Positions 33,001 to 39,518 of a stretch of 40,964 nucleotides of DNA are shown piece by piece; the first letter of the stretch is position 1; each line of letters opens with the position of its first letter. This DNA comes from Methanobacteriota archaeon (lineage in GTDB: Archaea; Thermoplasmatota; Poseidoniia; Poseidoniales; Poseidoniaceae), in NCBI GenBank assembly GCA_018667575.1, contig JABIUA010000003.1:1-40964 (forward strand), written 5' to 3'. The notes below the pieces were generated by a model. The model did no database searches, had not been told where the DNA came from, and was given only the letters and a program-made list of their open reading frames with translations. A program made the translations under genes and the position numbers.

Positions 33001-33465
33001 ATCATCAAGGCCTGCTGCAACATAGTTTCCATCCGGAGAGTATGCTACAGAAGTGACTTCTCCGTTGCCTATGGCTTGTACAGATTTCAGGTTTACAAAT
33101 GAGGTGGCATTCCAAATTCGCACCCATCCATTTTCATCACCAGTGACGATATTGACACCGTCTGATGAGAAGTCAACATCATTGTAATCTTGGCTTGAAG
33201 TAATTGAGAATTCAAGCTGAAAATTGGGATTGCTAGCAGCCCATCCATCATTGAAATCAGAGGTTCCATCGTTATCTCTATCTGGGCAACCATCCCTGTC
33301 TACCGAAGAGGTTCCATATGCGAATGGACAATCATCAGAAGAGTCAGAAACTCCATCGCCATCCGAGTCGGCAGAGACAAAAGTCGATATAGCCATCAAA
33401 AAGAATAGTCCAGCGACAAAAACGCTCGACCATCTAGATGACACTATTGGCGGTATGAAGAACAT
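30004..33465 (-). CDS. Giant surface protein: seven-bladed beta-propeller, calcium-type DGDGYGDN repeats, C-terminal anchor
   Basis: This 1153-residue protein starts with a signal peptide (VFVAGLFFLMAISTFVSA). A short DSDGDGVSDSSDDCP repeat follows, then a WD40/YVTN-type propeller of about seven blades (residues about 70-410; for example VAYSPDGNYVAAGLDDDTINIYYT). Next come about 600 residues of thrombospondin type 3-like aspartate repeats: I count twelve of the form TQWxDTDGDGYGDN and about seven of the form DRFGCPDxDGDGWSD. These would bind many calcium ions and form a rigid stalk. A membrane helix (TLIIMSGVIVFLLSIIIVAQFA) and a cytoplasmic tail of about 80 residues (RRLAWIDHYVASGQLEEAKSLGW) end it. 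The tail resembles a short SHOCT-like helical hairpin. A role in adhesion, sensing or polymer capture is inferred. Confidence 0.85.
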   Translation of the reverse strand: MFFIPPIVSSRWSSVFVAGLFFLMAISTFVSADSDGDGVSDSSDDCPFAYGTSSVDRDGCPDRDNDGTSDFNDGWAASNPNFQLEFSITSSQDYNDVDFSSDGVNIVTGDENGWVRIWNATSFVNLKSVQAIGNGEVTSVAYSPDGNYVAAGLDDDTINIYYTSNISSVHGSISVDVGGGEFVNDVEFSPDSSLVAVSITRSGNGGTNGQVLLIKVSDGLQLGNGINPNGEDRFYSSTFSPDGSLIAVAGNGDFFIVNVSSRATVFTVTSPPNQINDIDWSPDGNYISMCGGWEGGSASFDMYEFTSSGVNRIWEKTTTSSCLSADFSADSRQVANGHSYYQGDGGSVKIFYTDSGAQVDFFGAPSPNGCGGNNCGQVNGLSWSSDGMKLVTAYGRNDEGIHYWIADIDEDNDGYNTSDQGDGVVDAFPTDGTQWNDTDNDGYGDNPAPALQPDECPLDAGSSTQDRFGCPDGDGDGWSDGGDWAPNDIEQWIDSDGDGHGDNYFFDEDQNFFHLNQRGDAYPNNPTQWNDTDGDGYGDNFANSSWTEIRPSLWPGDLINMATEVDAFPLDRTQWIDSDGDWYGDNPQSDVGDGCIMTFGDSKYDRFGCIDSDGDGWSDPTANWGAVDASGYCQADGLPLDPTQWCDKDQDGYGENLTGNNPDECPNEFGTSSIDRLGCLDSDGDGYSNQGDPFPNDSTQWENRDGDSLDCGGDNQNGNNPDIFPDDPTQCRDTDGDGYGDNSAGNNGDAFQFEPTQWSDIDGDGFGDNNQTGAVNGDMCPSRAGSSPNPTTRGCPDTDGDGFVDPDDAFPENPLQWSDQDGDGYGDEVDRPGGDDCLTEYGKSLEMNRFGCPDLDGDGWADVDDVFPNDENQWTDQDGDGYGDNYYWTNYTIVDEQDQTRIITLREQFGDAFPEESEQWNDTDGDGFGDNASGYFKPDFFILEPSQWSDIDGDGFGDNFSLGAYQPDDCPDVAGTSRKTTSNGQWGCIDSDGDGASDTIDPCPWDPEVSEGRTGSVVCNIKSNPNQDDSSEDSGQSGSTSGSQTLIIMSGVIVFLLSIIIVAQFAKAAGKKKLMRVKAEENMMDMAFSEEEERRLAWIDHYVASGQLEEAKSLGWIEPITTETPQWKQYELQQKAEQDAAIPTMINLEDLGL
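30450..32250 (-). repeat. In-gene tandem array encoding aspartate-rich calcium-type repeats
   Basis: The plus strand shows recurring blocks such as tctccatatccatcgccatc and ccatcaccatc at irregular intervals of about 90-190 bases. They are the antisense of the DGDGYGDN and GCPDSDGDGW codons of the surface protein. They are translated repeats, not a CRISPR array: spacing is variable and the frame is kept throughout. Confidence 0.85.
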
Positions 33466-33550
33466 TAAAAGGTGTTATGGTTGGTTTGTGTAAACAAAAG
33501 GCAACCCCTGTAATAGCAATGGCTTAGATGTAGTAATAATTCGCATTCAT

Positions 33551-35068
33551 GTGAGCGCAGGCATCCCGAAGGTCAATATCGCGGTACAAGACCGCGTATT
33601 GCTCCACTTATTCGAAAATGATGAGCAAGCTGACCGCTACCTAGCAGAAGTGGCTTTGACCAGGCCAGGAATAGCCGAATCCTGTGCGTTACACCCTCCT
33701 AATGTAAGTAGAACAATGAGAGATTTACTGAAGAAACAATACGTGTCTGAACATACTAGAAATATTCGTGGTGAAGAAAGACGACAAAAAACATGGCAAC
33801 TCACAGATGAGGGCCGTACAGAAGCGTTGCACAAACACAAATCACTTGGTAAAAATAAGGTAGTTTTGAGGGATGAAGGTGGCGAATTACTTGAAGTCGA
33901 AGCACTAGAAGCCGCTGAAAGATTAGCGACAGACATTTCTTTGTTACAGATTTTAATGCATGCTCAACATGAAGGAGTTTTGACTTATGGTGATATTAGG
34001 TTTGGTAAGATTAAACATTCAAAACAAGAGGAGATAGCTCCCCCAGGGCGATTGACAGCATTAACAGGTGTACATTCGACCTACAATAACCAACCTCCAA
34101 ACACTAGACCAGTACACGGGCGCAAAGAGCAGATTGATGATTTGAAATCTTGGTTTTCAAGTCGTAAACCTTGCGCTGTCGTCCATGGGATTGCGGGTAT
34201 TGGTAAATCTACCTTAGTCGCTCATTGGCTCAAACAAAATCTAGAAATAAACCCTGGACTTTCAATTTGTTGGTATCCCTGTCAACCATGGGACCGAGCA
34301 TTAGGAATTGCTACCAGTTTACTTCATCGATTTGGTATAGATGAATCTCATGACCCCTACAATTTAATCGAAACTTTACCTCTACAACCAGCAGGGAAAA
34401 TCGATGTAGATAATTGGAGAAGAAGACTTACAGCATACCTAACTGATGCTGATACAATACGTGAGCGTTTCAAAGATGATTCAGGAGGACCCCCTCCTTA
34501 TTGGCTAATCATCTTAGACGATGTACATCACATAGAATCTGAAGCGAAGGATTTACTCGGAGCATTATTACAAATATCCACTAAAACTCCATTGAGATTA
34601 TTACTTATTTCTAGAACAAAGCCAACAATTTATGATAGAAGAGATGTACATACAAGAGGCATAGTCACAGAATTATCTTTGCAGGGTTTGACAAAACCTG
34701 AAATTAAAAATTGGTTGAAGAATTTTGATTCTGGTGATAAATACGAAGTTGAGCAAGTTCATGAGAAAACTGGTGGACATCCATTGGCATTGGAACTTTT
34801 CGAATTATATGGGCAAGAAACGCATGTAGATTGGCTACAATTTCTCGATGATGAAATCATTTTACGTTTGCCAGAATTAGAGCGTAAGTTATTGTTAGAA
34901 CTTGCTAAATCGGATGCTCCGTTGAATTGGAATAAATTGGCTGATTCGGTAGGCTGGAAAGGTAATCCACCCAAAGATTTGATTCAACACGGTCTATTGT
35001 TGGAATTAGAAGACGGCATGTGGTTGCACGAAGCCTTGAAAGAAAGGCTTCTGCGTGATGTGAATTAA
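33551..35068 (+). CDS. Winged-helix STAND ATPase (NB-ARC/NACHT-like)
   Basis: This is a 505-residue signal-transduction ATPase with a DNA-binding-like front. Residues about 15-95 form a MarR-type winged helix (PGIAESCALHPPNVSRTMRDLLKKQYVSEH plus wing QKTWQLTDEGR). A linker leads to a STAND-type NTPase with NTRPVHGRKEQIDDL, Walker A VVHGIAGIGKSTLVAHW (about 213), Walker B LIILDDVHHIE (about 319), sensor-like LLLISRTKPT and the GxP motif KTGGHPLALELF. A helical winged part (LPELERKLLLELAKSDAPLNW) closes it. There is no large repeat sensor after the ATPase, unlike MalT or most defence NLRs. The start is GTG 33551, divergent from the surface-protein gene by 85 bases. ATP-switched transcription control or a defence function are both possible. 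Confidence 0.83.
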   Translation: MSAGIPKVNIAVQDRVLLHLFENDEQADRYLAEVALTRPGIAESCALHPPNVSRTMRDLLKKQYVSEHTRNIRGEERRQKTWQLTDEGRTEALHKHKSLGKNKVVLRDEGGELLEVEALEAAERLATDISLLQILMHAQHEGVLTYGDIRFGKIKHSKQEEIAPPGRLTALTGVHSTYNNQPPNTRPVHGRKEQIDDLKSWFSSRKPCAVVHGIAGIGKSTLVAHWLKQNLEINPGLSICWYPCQPWDRALGIATSLLHRFGIDESHDPYNLIETLPLQPAGKIDVDNWRRRLTAYLTDADTIRERFKDDSGGPPPYWLIILDDVHHIESEAKDLLGALLQISTKTPLRLLLISRTKPTIYDRRDVHTRGIVTELSLQGLTKPEIKNWLKNFDSGDKYEVEQVHEKTGGHPLALELFELYGQETHVDWLQFLDDEIILRLPELERKLLLELAKSDAPLNWNKLADSVGWKGNPPKDLIQHGLLLELEDGMWLHEALKERLLRDVN

Positions 35069-35075
35069 TCTAAGA

Positions 35076-35405
35076 TTAGAAATCATCAGCATTCATGTGG
35101 TCGTCAATCCACTTGAGTAATTGAGGCTTAGGCATTGCTCCACTTTGCTTTGAAACAATGTTTCCGTTGTGATATAGGAAAAGTGCTGGTATGCCACGGA
35201 CACCAAGTTTTGCAGCATTTGCTGGATTTGTATCCGTATCTACCTTTGCGATCAAGATTTCTCTCTCTCCAGCAACTTGCTCTAATACCGGTGCAATCGC
35301 TTTACAAGGTCCACACCAAGGTGCCCAGAAATCTACTAATACCCATTCATTATCATTAACAGAGGTTTCGAATTCTCCATCGGTTACTGCACGTACTTCT
35401 CCCAT
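35076..35405 (-). CDS. Thioredoxin
   Basis: A cytoplasmic disulfide reductase of 109 residues. It shows FWAPWCGPCKAIAPVLEQVA with the redox-active CGPC pair, VDTDTNPANAAKLGVRGIPALFLYHNG with the cis-proline, and a C-terminal amphipathic helix. The track starts at 35486, but ATG 35405 (MGEVRAVTDGEFE) is far better. The additional 27 residues are hydrophobic and cross the TATA-like TGTATATTTTTAG (35463-35476). AGTGAG precedes the chosen ATG by a few bases. It converges with the STAND gene seven bases away and is divergent from ribulose-phosphate epimerase. Confidence 0.94.
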   Translation of the reverse strand: MGEVRAVTDGEFETSVNDNEWVLVDFWAPWCGPCKAIAPVLEQVAGEREILIAKVDTDTNPANAAKLGVRGIPALFLYHNGNIVSKQSGAMPKPQLLKWIDDHMNADDF

Positions 35406-35462
35406 GTTCTCACTAACACATCCTAATGCAGGAGTATTATGAGTCTTTGTGAGAAAAATAAT

Positions 35463-35478
35463 ACTAAAAATATACACA
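35463..35478. promoter_or_regulatory. A/T box usable as TATA in both directions (thioredoxin and epimerase)
   Basis: The block actaaaaatatacac reads TGTATATTTTTAG on the minus strand and AAAATATACAC on the plus strand. It is about 60-70 bases before the thioredoxin ATG and 45-55 bases before the epimerase ATG. A divergent promoter sharing one box is plausible. Confidence 0.4.
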
Positions 35479-35520
35479 ATACTCATGAGAAGGGATTGCT
35501 TGGGCTAATCAGGTCTGAAT

Positions 35521-36204
35521 ATGATAATCGCTCCAAGTGTACTTACTGCCGACCTTTCGAATTTAGCAGTAGCCTGTAAAGAAGCAGTTGATGCAGGACT
35601 TGAATGGCTTCATTTGGACATAATGGATGGAAATTTTGTTCCTAATTTGACCTTCGGGCCTCCGGTGATTAAGTCACTTCGCAAAGCTCTTGGTGATGGC
35701 CCAGTTTTTGATGCCCACTTGATGATATCAAATGCCGAAGAATGCTATATGGATTATATCGAAGCAGGTTGTAATCATCTTTCAGTTCACATTGAAGCCG
35801 CCACTCATCTCCATAGGTTGGTGACGGCGATTAGAGATGGTGGAGCATCAGTAGGTATCGTAATCAATCCAGCAACACCAATTGAGGGAGTTTTAGAAGT
35901 TTTATCAGAGATTGATTTAGTACTTGTAATGAGCGTTAATCCTGGTTTTGGTGGCCAATCATTCATCTCAAGTGTTGAGCGTAAAATTCGTAGATTAAAG
36001 CAAGCCATTGACGAGCAAGTATCAAACGGCGGCCGTCCAGTTCAAATTCAAATTGATGGTGGCGTTAAAGCACATAACATTGGCGAAATCGCCTCTTGGG
36101 GAGCCAGTAACTTTGTAGTTGGTTCAGGTTTATTCAATAATCGCGCAAATGTTGCAGATAATTTGGCTGAAATTATGTCTAATTACGAACAATACAATGA
36201 TTAA
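35521..36204 (+). CDS. rpe: Ribulose-phosphate 3-epimerase
   Basis: This enzyme interconverts ribulose 5-phosphate and xylulose 5-phosphate in the pentose phosphate pathway. It is a complete TIM barrel of 227 residues. IIAPSVLTADLSNL is followed by LHLDIMDGNFVPNLTFGPPVIK (metal-binding D and H), FDAHLMI, VHIEA, VNPGFGGQSFI and QIDGGVKAHNIGEIASWGASNFVVGSGLF (phosphate site). All motifs are intact. It starts at ATG 35521 and is followed on the same strand, after about 30 bases, by a glycosyltransferase gene. Rpe is patchily distributed in archaea, many of which use a ribulose monophosphate route instead. Confidence 0.96.
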   Translation: MIIAPSVLTADLSNLAVACKEAVDAGLEWLHLDIMDGNFVPNLTFGPPVIKSLRKALGDGPVFDAHLMISNAEECYMDYIEAGCNHLSVHIEAATHLHRLVTAIRDGGASVGIVINPATPIEGVLEVLSEIDLVLVMSVNPGFGGQSFISSVERKIRRLKQAIDEQVSNGGRPVQIQIDGGVKAHNIGEIASWGASNFVVGSGLFNNRANVADNLAEIMSNYEQYND

Positions 36205-36236
36205 AATCAGTTTAAAGATTATTCATAGTGATAGTT

Positions 36237-37319
36237 ATGCGAGTTCTTGTGACATCGTTGCTCTTTCCACTCCCAACAAATGTTGCACGAGGGACTTTTG
36301 TTAGCGACCATGTTGAATTGCTAAAGAGTAATGGTCACGATGTAAGGGTTGTAAATCCGTTGCCTCGAATGTTTCAGTATCAAGAATTCAGTCGTTCAAC
36401 TCACACAGGAGTCGCAAAGGCACCAAAGAGTTTCAAACACGGTGAAGTCAAAGTACTCAGTCCTCGTTTTTGGGGCCTCCCCGGTCATCCATTACCATTA
36501 CTGACTGCAAATAGTGTCAAACGTAGCTCGCGAAGAATCGAGAAATGGTTAGGCAATTGGCGCCCCGATGTGATAATTTGTCATACTCTGTGGCCTGTAG
36601 CTGAACTAGCAAATAAACTGTCTAAGCGATGGAAAATACCGTGGATTGCGGTTGTTCATGGCCATGATTTTGATGTCGGAATAAATGATAAAAACACATC
36701 CAAATCTATTAGCAAATTAGCCAGTATAGCAGACCACTTGGTCACAGTATCACAAAGATTAGATGAGATTTCACAACAGGTTAGGAGTCAAGGGCATTCT
36801 GTAATACCCTGTCATAGTGCGGTAGAAAGTGAATGGCGAAAACCAATGAAAAATATTGGCGGAAGGTGGCGTAAAGATAGTTTGAATATCCTATTTCCAT
36901 CCGACCCAAGAAGACCCGAAAAGAATCACCTTTTGGCCTTGCAAACCGGTGAAGAATTAGAAAGACGTGGATGGGTAATTGGTATGACCACATTGCGTCA
37001 GCAACCTAGAAGTATAGTCTGGGATAGAATGTTGGTTGCTGATTTGACTTTGATTACCTCCAAGCGCGAATCAGGTCCTTTAGTTGCTAGGGAATCAATA
37101 CAATGTGGAACACCGGTAGTTTCTGTTGATGTTGGAGATGTATCTGAGTATTTACCTGAATTCTGCGTATCTTCGGAGTATGATCCAATACAACTTGCAG
37201 ACACCTGTGAAGCAGCATTAAAGCATGATTGGAGTAAAGGATTTCAGATTCCTAAAAGATTTACTCCTCAGGTAGTGGCTCAACAGTGGGAGACATTGCT
37301 TGAATCCCTTGTGGAATGA
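36237..37319 (+). CDS. Glycosyltransferase, GT4-like (GT-B fold)
   Basis: This would transfer a sugar from a nucleotide donor to a glycan or lipid acceptor. The N-terminal half has LVTSLLFPLPTNVARGTFVSDHVELLKSNGHDVRVVNPLPR, the classic start of family-4 enzymes with a glycine-rich loop. IICHTLWPVAELANKL and IAVVHGHDFDVG follow. The C-terminal Rossmann domain has NILFPSDPRRPEKNHLLALQTGEEL and the donor-binding ITSKRESGPLVARESIQCGTPVVSVDVGDVSEYL with its glutamates. ATG 36237 is preferred to GTG 36228 because GTGAT lies four bases before it. The last 59 bases overlap the end of the convergent flippase gene. Confidence 0.88.
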   Translation: MRVLVTSLLFPLPTNVARGTFVSDHVELLKSNGHDVRVVNPLPRMFQYQEFSRSTHTGVAKAPKSFKHGEVKVLSPRFWGLPGHPLPLLTANSVKRSSRRIEKWLGNWRPDVIICHTLWPVAELANKLSKRWKIPWIAVVHGHDFDVGINDKNTSKSISKLASIADHLVTVSQRLDEISQQVRSQGHSVIPCHSAVESEWRKPMKNIGGRWRKDSLNILFPSDPRRPEKNHLLALQTGEELERRGWVIGMTTLRQQPRSIVWDRMLVADLTLITSKRESGPLVARESIQCGTPVVSVDVGDVSEYLPEFCVSSEYDPIQLADTCEAALKHDWSKGFQIPKRFTPQVVAQQWETLLESLVE

Positions 37320-38751
37320 AGTAGAATAATCCTAGCCCACAAACTGCAATCCATGAACCAGTGGCAAAACCATAGCAAGATACCATTGAAAGGCATATCG
37401 CTAAGGAGAACTCTTTCTTTTTCTTTAGCAATAAATCCCAGTTAGAAGAAAGATGAATCGATAAGAAAAATAGAAACGATGAGGAAATCGTTGATGCTAT
37501 TGCAGCAGCAAAGAGTCCAGCACCTTGAGAATTATTCGCCTGCCAATCGATTAGCAAGTAACCAATAATCAACGCAAATAAGACTACTAGGCCGATGAAT
37601 AAAGTAAATTTCCATGGTTTTTCTCCAGCTTGTAATGCAGTATATGTTGGAGTTGATAATAAGGTTAAACACCAACCAGCGAGTAAAACCATGAATAAAT
37701 CGACTGCAGAAGCACCAAGAGAACCATCTACGTATTGTTCTGGAAAAGCCAAGGGTAAGAGGAAGTAAACAATTCCAGCGCCAGCAAATAACCCGACTGG
37801 TAGCAGCCCAAGGCATAAGTTCAACGAATTTTCTAACGCGGATTGAAATTTTATCGCATCTGTTCTAACTCCTCCCAGTACCGGTAGCAATGCAGCGCGT
37901 AACGCCTGCGGCACTACTAACCCAGCCAGCCATGCCAGTTGAGCGACATGAAAAATCGCTGCCGCATCAACACCAAGTTCACCAGCCACAAGGAATTTTT
38001 CGATTCTAACGACATATGGTAGAACTCCAAGTGTAATAGCAAATGGAAGTGCTTGAATGAGTAATGTTTTGTTATCGCTCCATGCAGTACCTAAAGAAGA
38101 CCAATTAGAACTCTCTGAGATAGAACCTCTTGGTAGAATGCTATACGAAAGACCTACTGCAATTACTAATCCTCCAATTGCCCCGATAAGAAAAATTATT
38201 GCAAAAGCAGTAACAGAGGTACTTTCTATGGAAAAAAGAATATAGTATCCAACTACAGTTATCGCTCTTTCAATTACTTTTGACCATGCTTCTAACTTAG
38301 CCTGGCCTGCCGCTCTAAGCCCTGAGCGAGGTGCGTATGAAGCGATATGGACTAGAGCGATCGACCCACAAATAACTATCAAACCAATGTATTCTTTCCA
38401 ATTTTCAATCATCAGTGGAACTCCAATTATGGCAAAAAGAATGAATGGTATTGAGCAAATAATTTGCAGTCGGTAAACTCTTATTATCGACGACCAAATT
38501 TTACTAACATCATTGGCTCCATCTCTCGCAATTAGGGTAGGTAGTCCCAAATCAATTATCAAAAAGAATGTTGCAAAAGCATCGAGTGCAATTATGTAAA
38601 TCCCATATGATTCAGTCAGGAGAGCCTTGGTTAGGACAATTTGACCCGCTAAGGCTAGAAAAATAGCAATCAAGTCCGAGCCAATCAACCAACTCGAGTC
38701 ACGACCCATCTGAGGTTTTCGGGTTTTGGAAGAGATTACAGCCTCGCCCAT
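37261..38751 (-). CDS. Polysaccharide flippase (Wzx/MOP family)
   Basis: This 496-residue integral membrane protein has about twelve to fourteen hydrophobic helices and belongs to the MOP superfamily. Wzx-type members flip undecaprenyl- or dolichol-linked glycans across the cytoplasmic membrane. Helix 1-2 (WLIGSDLIAIFLALAGQIVLTKALLTESYGIYIIALDAFATFFLIIDLGLPTLIAR) is characteristic of polysaccharide export members, with the YGIYxIALxxFAxFFxIxDLGLP pattern. SGLRAAGQAKLEAWSKVIERAITVVGYYI continues the family layout. Overlapping its end with the glycosyltransferase gene suggests a shared surface-glycan role, though the genes run in opposite directions. The ATG at 38751 is divergent from bolA. Confidence 0.88.
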   Translation of the reverse strand: MGEAVISSKTRKPQMGRDSSWLIGSDLIAIFLALAGQIVLTKALLTESYGIYIIALDAFATFFLIIDLGLPTLIARDGANDVSKIWSSIIRVYRLQIICSIPFILFAIIGVPLMIENWKEYIGLIVICGSIALVHIASYAPRSGLRAAGQAKLEAWSKVIERAITVVGYYILFSIESTSVTAFAIIFLIGAIGGLVIAVGLSYSILPRGSISESSNWSSLGTAWSDNKTLLIQALPFAITLGVLPYVVRIEKFLVAGELGVDAAAIFHVAQLAWLAGLVVPQALRAALLPVLGGVRTDAIKFQSALENSLNLCLGLLPVGLFAGAGIVYFLLPLAFPEQYVDGSLGASAVDLFMVLLAGWCLTLLSTPTYTALQAGEKPWKFTLFIGLVVLFALIIGYLLIDWQANNSQGAGLFAAAIASTISSSFLFFLSIHLSSNWDLLLKKKKEFSLAICLSMVSCYGFATGSWIAVCGLGLFYFIPQGIQAMSPTVEPLPEE

Positions 38752-38838
38752 ATTTTGTCTTTATCGGTTCTAAACTTCAACCATCCGTGTAAGCACAGAT
38801 TGAAAGCAGGGTTTCACTACGGCTCAACAGGTGCGGGT

Positions 38839-39159
38839 ATGGTAGCGGCTGAATGGGTTGAATCTGAAGTTCTCAAAGCAGTGCCTGAGGCATTGGTTGA
38901 AGTAATCGATCTGCATGGTTCAGGTGACCATTTTCATGTTCGAATTATCACTGATAGTTTTGAAGGAATGAGACCACTGCAGAGGCAAAGAATGATTCTA
39001 GCAGTTATGAAGCAACATATACCAAGCCCGATTCATGCTCTTGATTTGAAGTGCATGACTCCTAAGCAAGCAGAAACTGCAGGTGATACTGCATTTGACC
39101 CACATGGCGGAGGCCGTGGAATTCACATTAACCGAATTAACAGACAAAAAAAAGAGTGA
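38839..39159 (+). CDS. BolA-family protein
   Basis: BolA proteins pair with CGFS glutaredoxins to bind or deliver [2Fe-2S] clusters, and some bind DNA. This 106-residue protein covers the fold. The variable first helix (WVESEVLKAVPEALVEVIDLHG) precedes GSGDHFHVRIITDSFEGMRPLQRQRMILAVMKQHI and IHALDLKCMTPKQAE, containing the conserved histidines. A glycine/histidine-rich tail (DPHGGGRGIHINRI) is unusual and might bind metal. The track starts at TTG 38755, but ATG 38839 (MVAAEWVESEVL) fits family length and follows GGTGCGGGT. The CGFS glutaredoxin starts five bases after its stop, so the two form an operon. Confidence 0.9.
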   Translation: MVAAEWVESEVLKAVPEALVEVIDLHGSGDHFHVRIITDSFEGMRPLQRQRMILAVMKQHIPSPIHALDLKCMTPKQAETAGDTAFDPHGGGRGIHINRINRQKKE

Positions 39160-39164
39160 GATAA

Positions 39165-39488
39165 ATGGATTGGACAGAACAAGAAATACAAGCAATAGTA
39201 GATGAACACGCTTTGGTGTTGTTCATGAAAGGAACGCCAAATGAACCACAATGCGGTTTCTCGAATAGAGCCGCACAAGTTCTTCAACAACTTGGAGAAC
39301 CATTTGCAGCAGTCAATATTTTGACAGACCCTAGGGCGATACCTTCGGTATGTAACTGGGCAGATTTCCCTACAATGCCTCAAGTTTATGTTCACGGAGA
39401 ACTCATTGGCGGGTCTGACATTGCTCTAGAGATGCTTCAAGATGGAAGCCTCAGAGAAATGTTTGATGCTGGACGAGACTCCAATTAA
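39165..39488 (+). CDS. Monothiol glutaredoxin, CGFS type (Grx4/GrxD)
   Basis: CGFS glutaredoxins bridge a [2Fe-2S] cluster with glutathione and a BolA partner and pass it to target proteins. The sequence has ALVLFMKGTPNEPQCGFSNRAAQVLQQL (active-site CGFS), ILTDPRAIPSVCNWADFPTMPQVYVHGELIGGSDIALEML (cis-proline and GGSD glutathione loop). At 107 residues it is a single domain of typical size. AGTGAGAT lies just before the ATG. It is paired with bolA upstream and followed after 30 bases by the aminotransferase gene. Glutathione or an analogue would be expected in the host, which is unusual for archaea. Confidence 0.95.
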   Translation: MDWTEQEIQAIVDEHALVLFMKGTPNEPQCGFSNRAAQVLQQLGEPFAAVNILTDPRAIPSVCNWADFPTMPQVYVHGELIGGSDIALEMLQDGSLREMFDAGRDSN

Positions 39489-39518
39489 ACTAATTATACA
39501 ATCAAAATCGGTGATTTG

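Noticed and set aside
33551-35068. Complete defence island around the STAND ATPase
   Set aside because: Neighbours are thioredoxin, epimerase and surface genes; no nuclease, restriction, toxin or integrase gene is close by, so defence remains only one possibility.
38755-38838. TTG-initiated N-terminal extension of BolA
   Set aside because: The ATG at 38839 gives the usual family length and follows a G-rich ribosome-like site; the extra 28 residues resemble no BolA.
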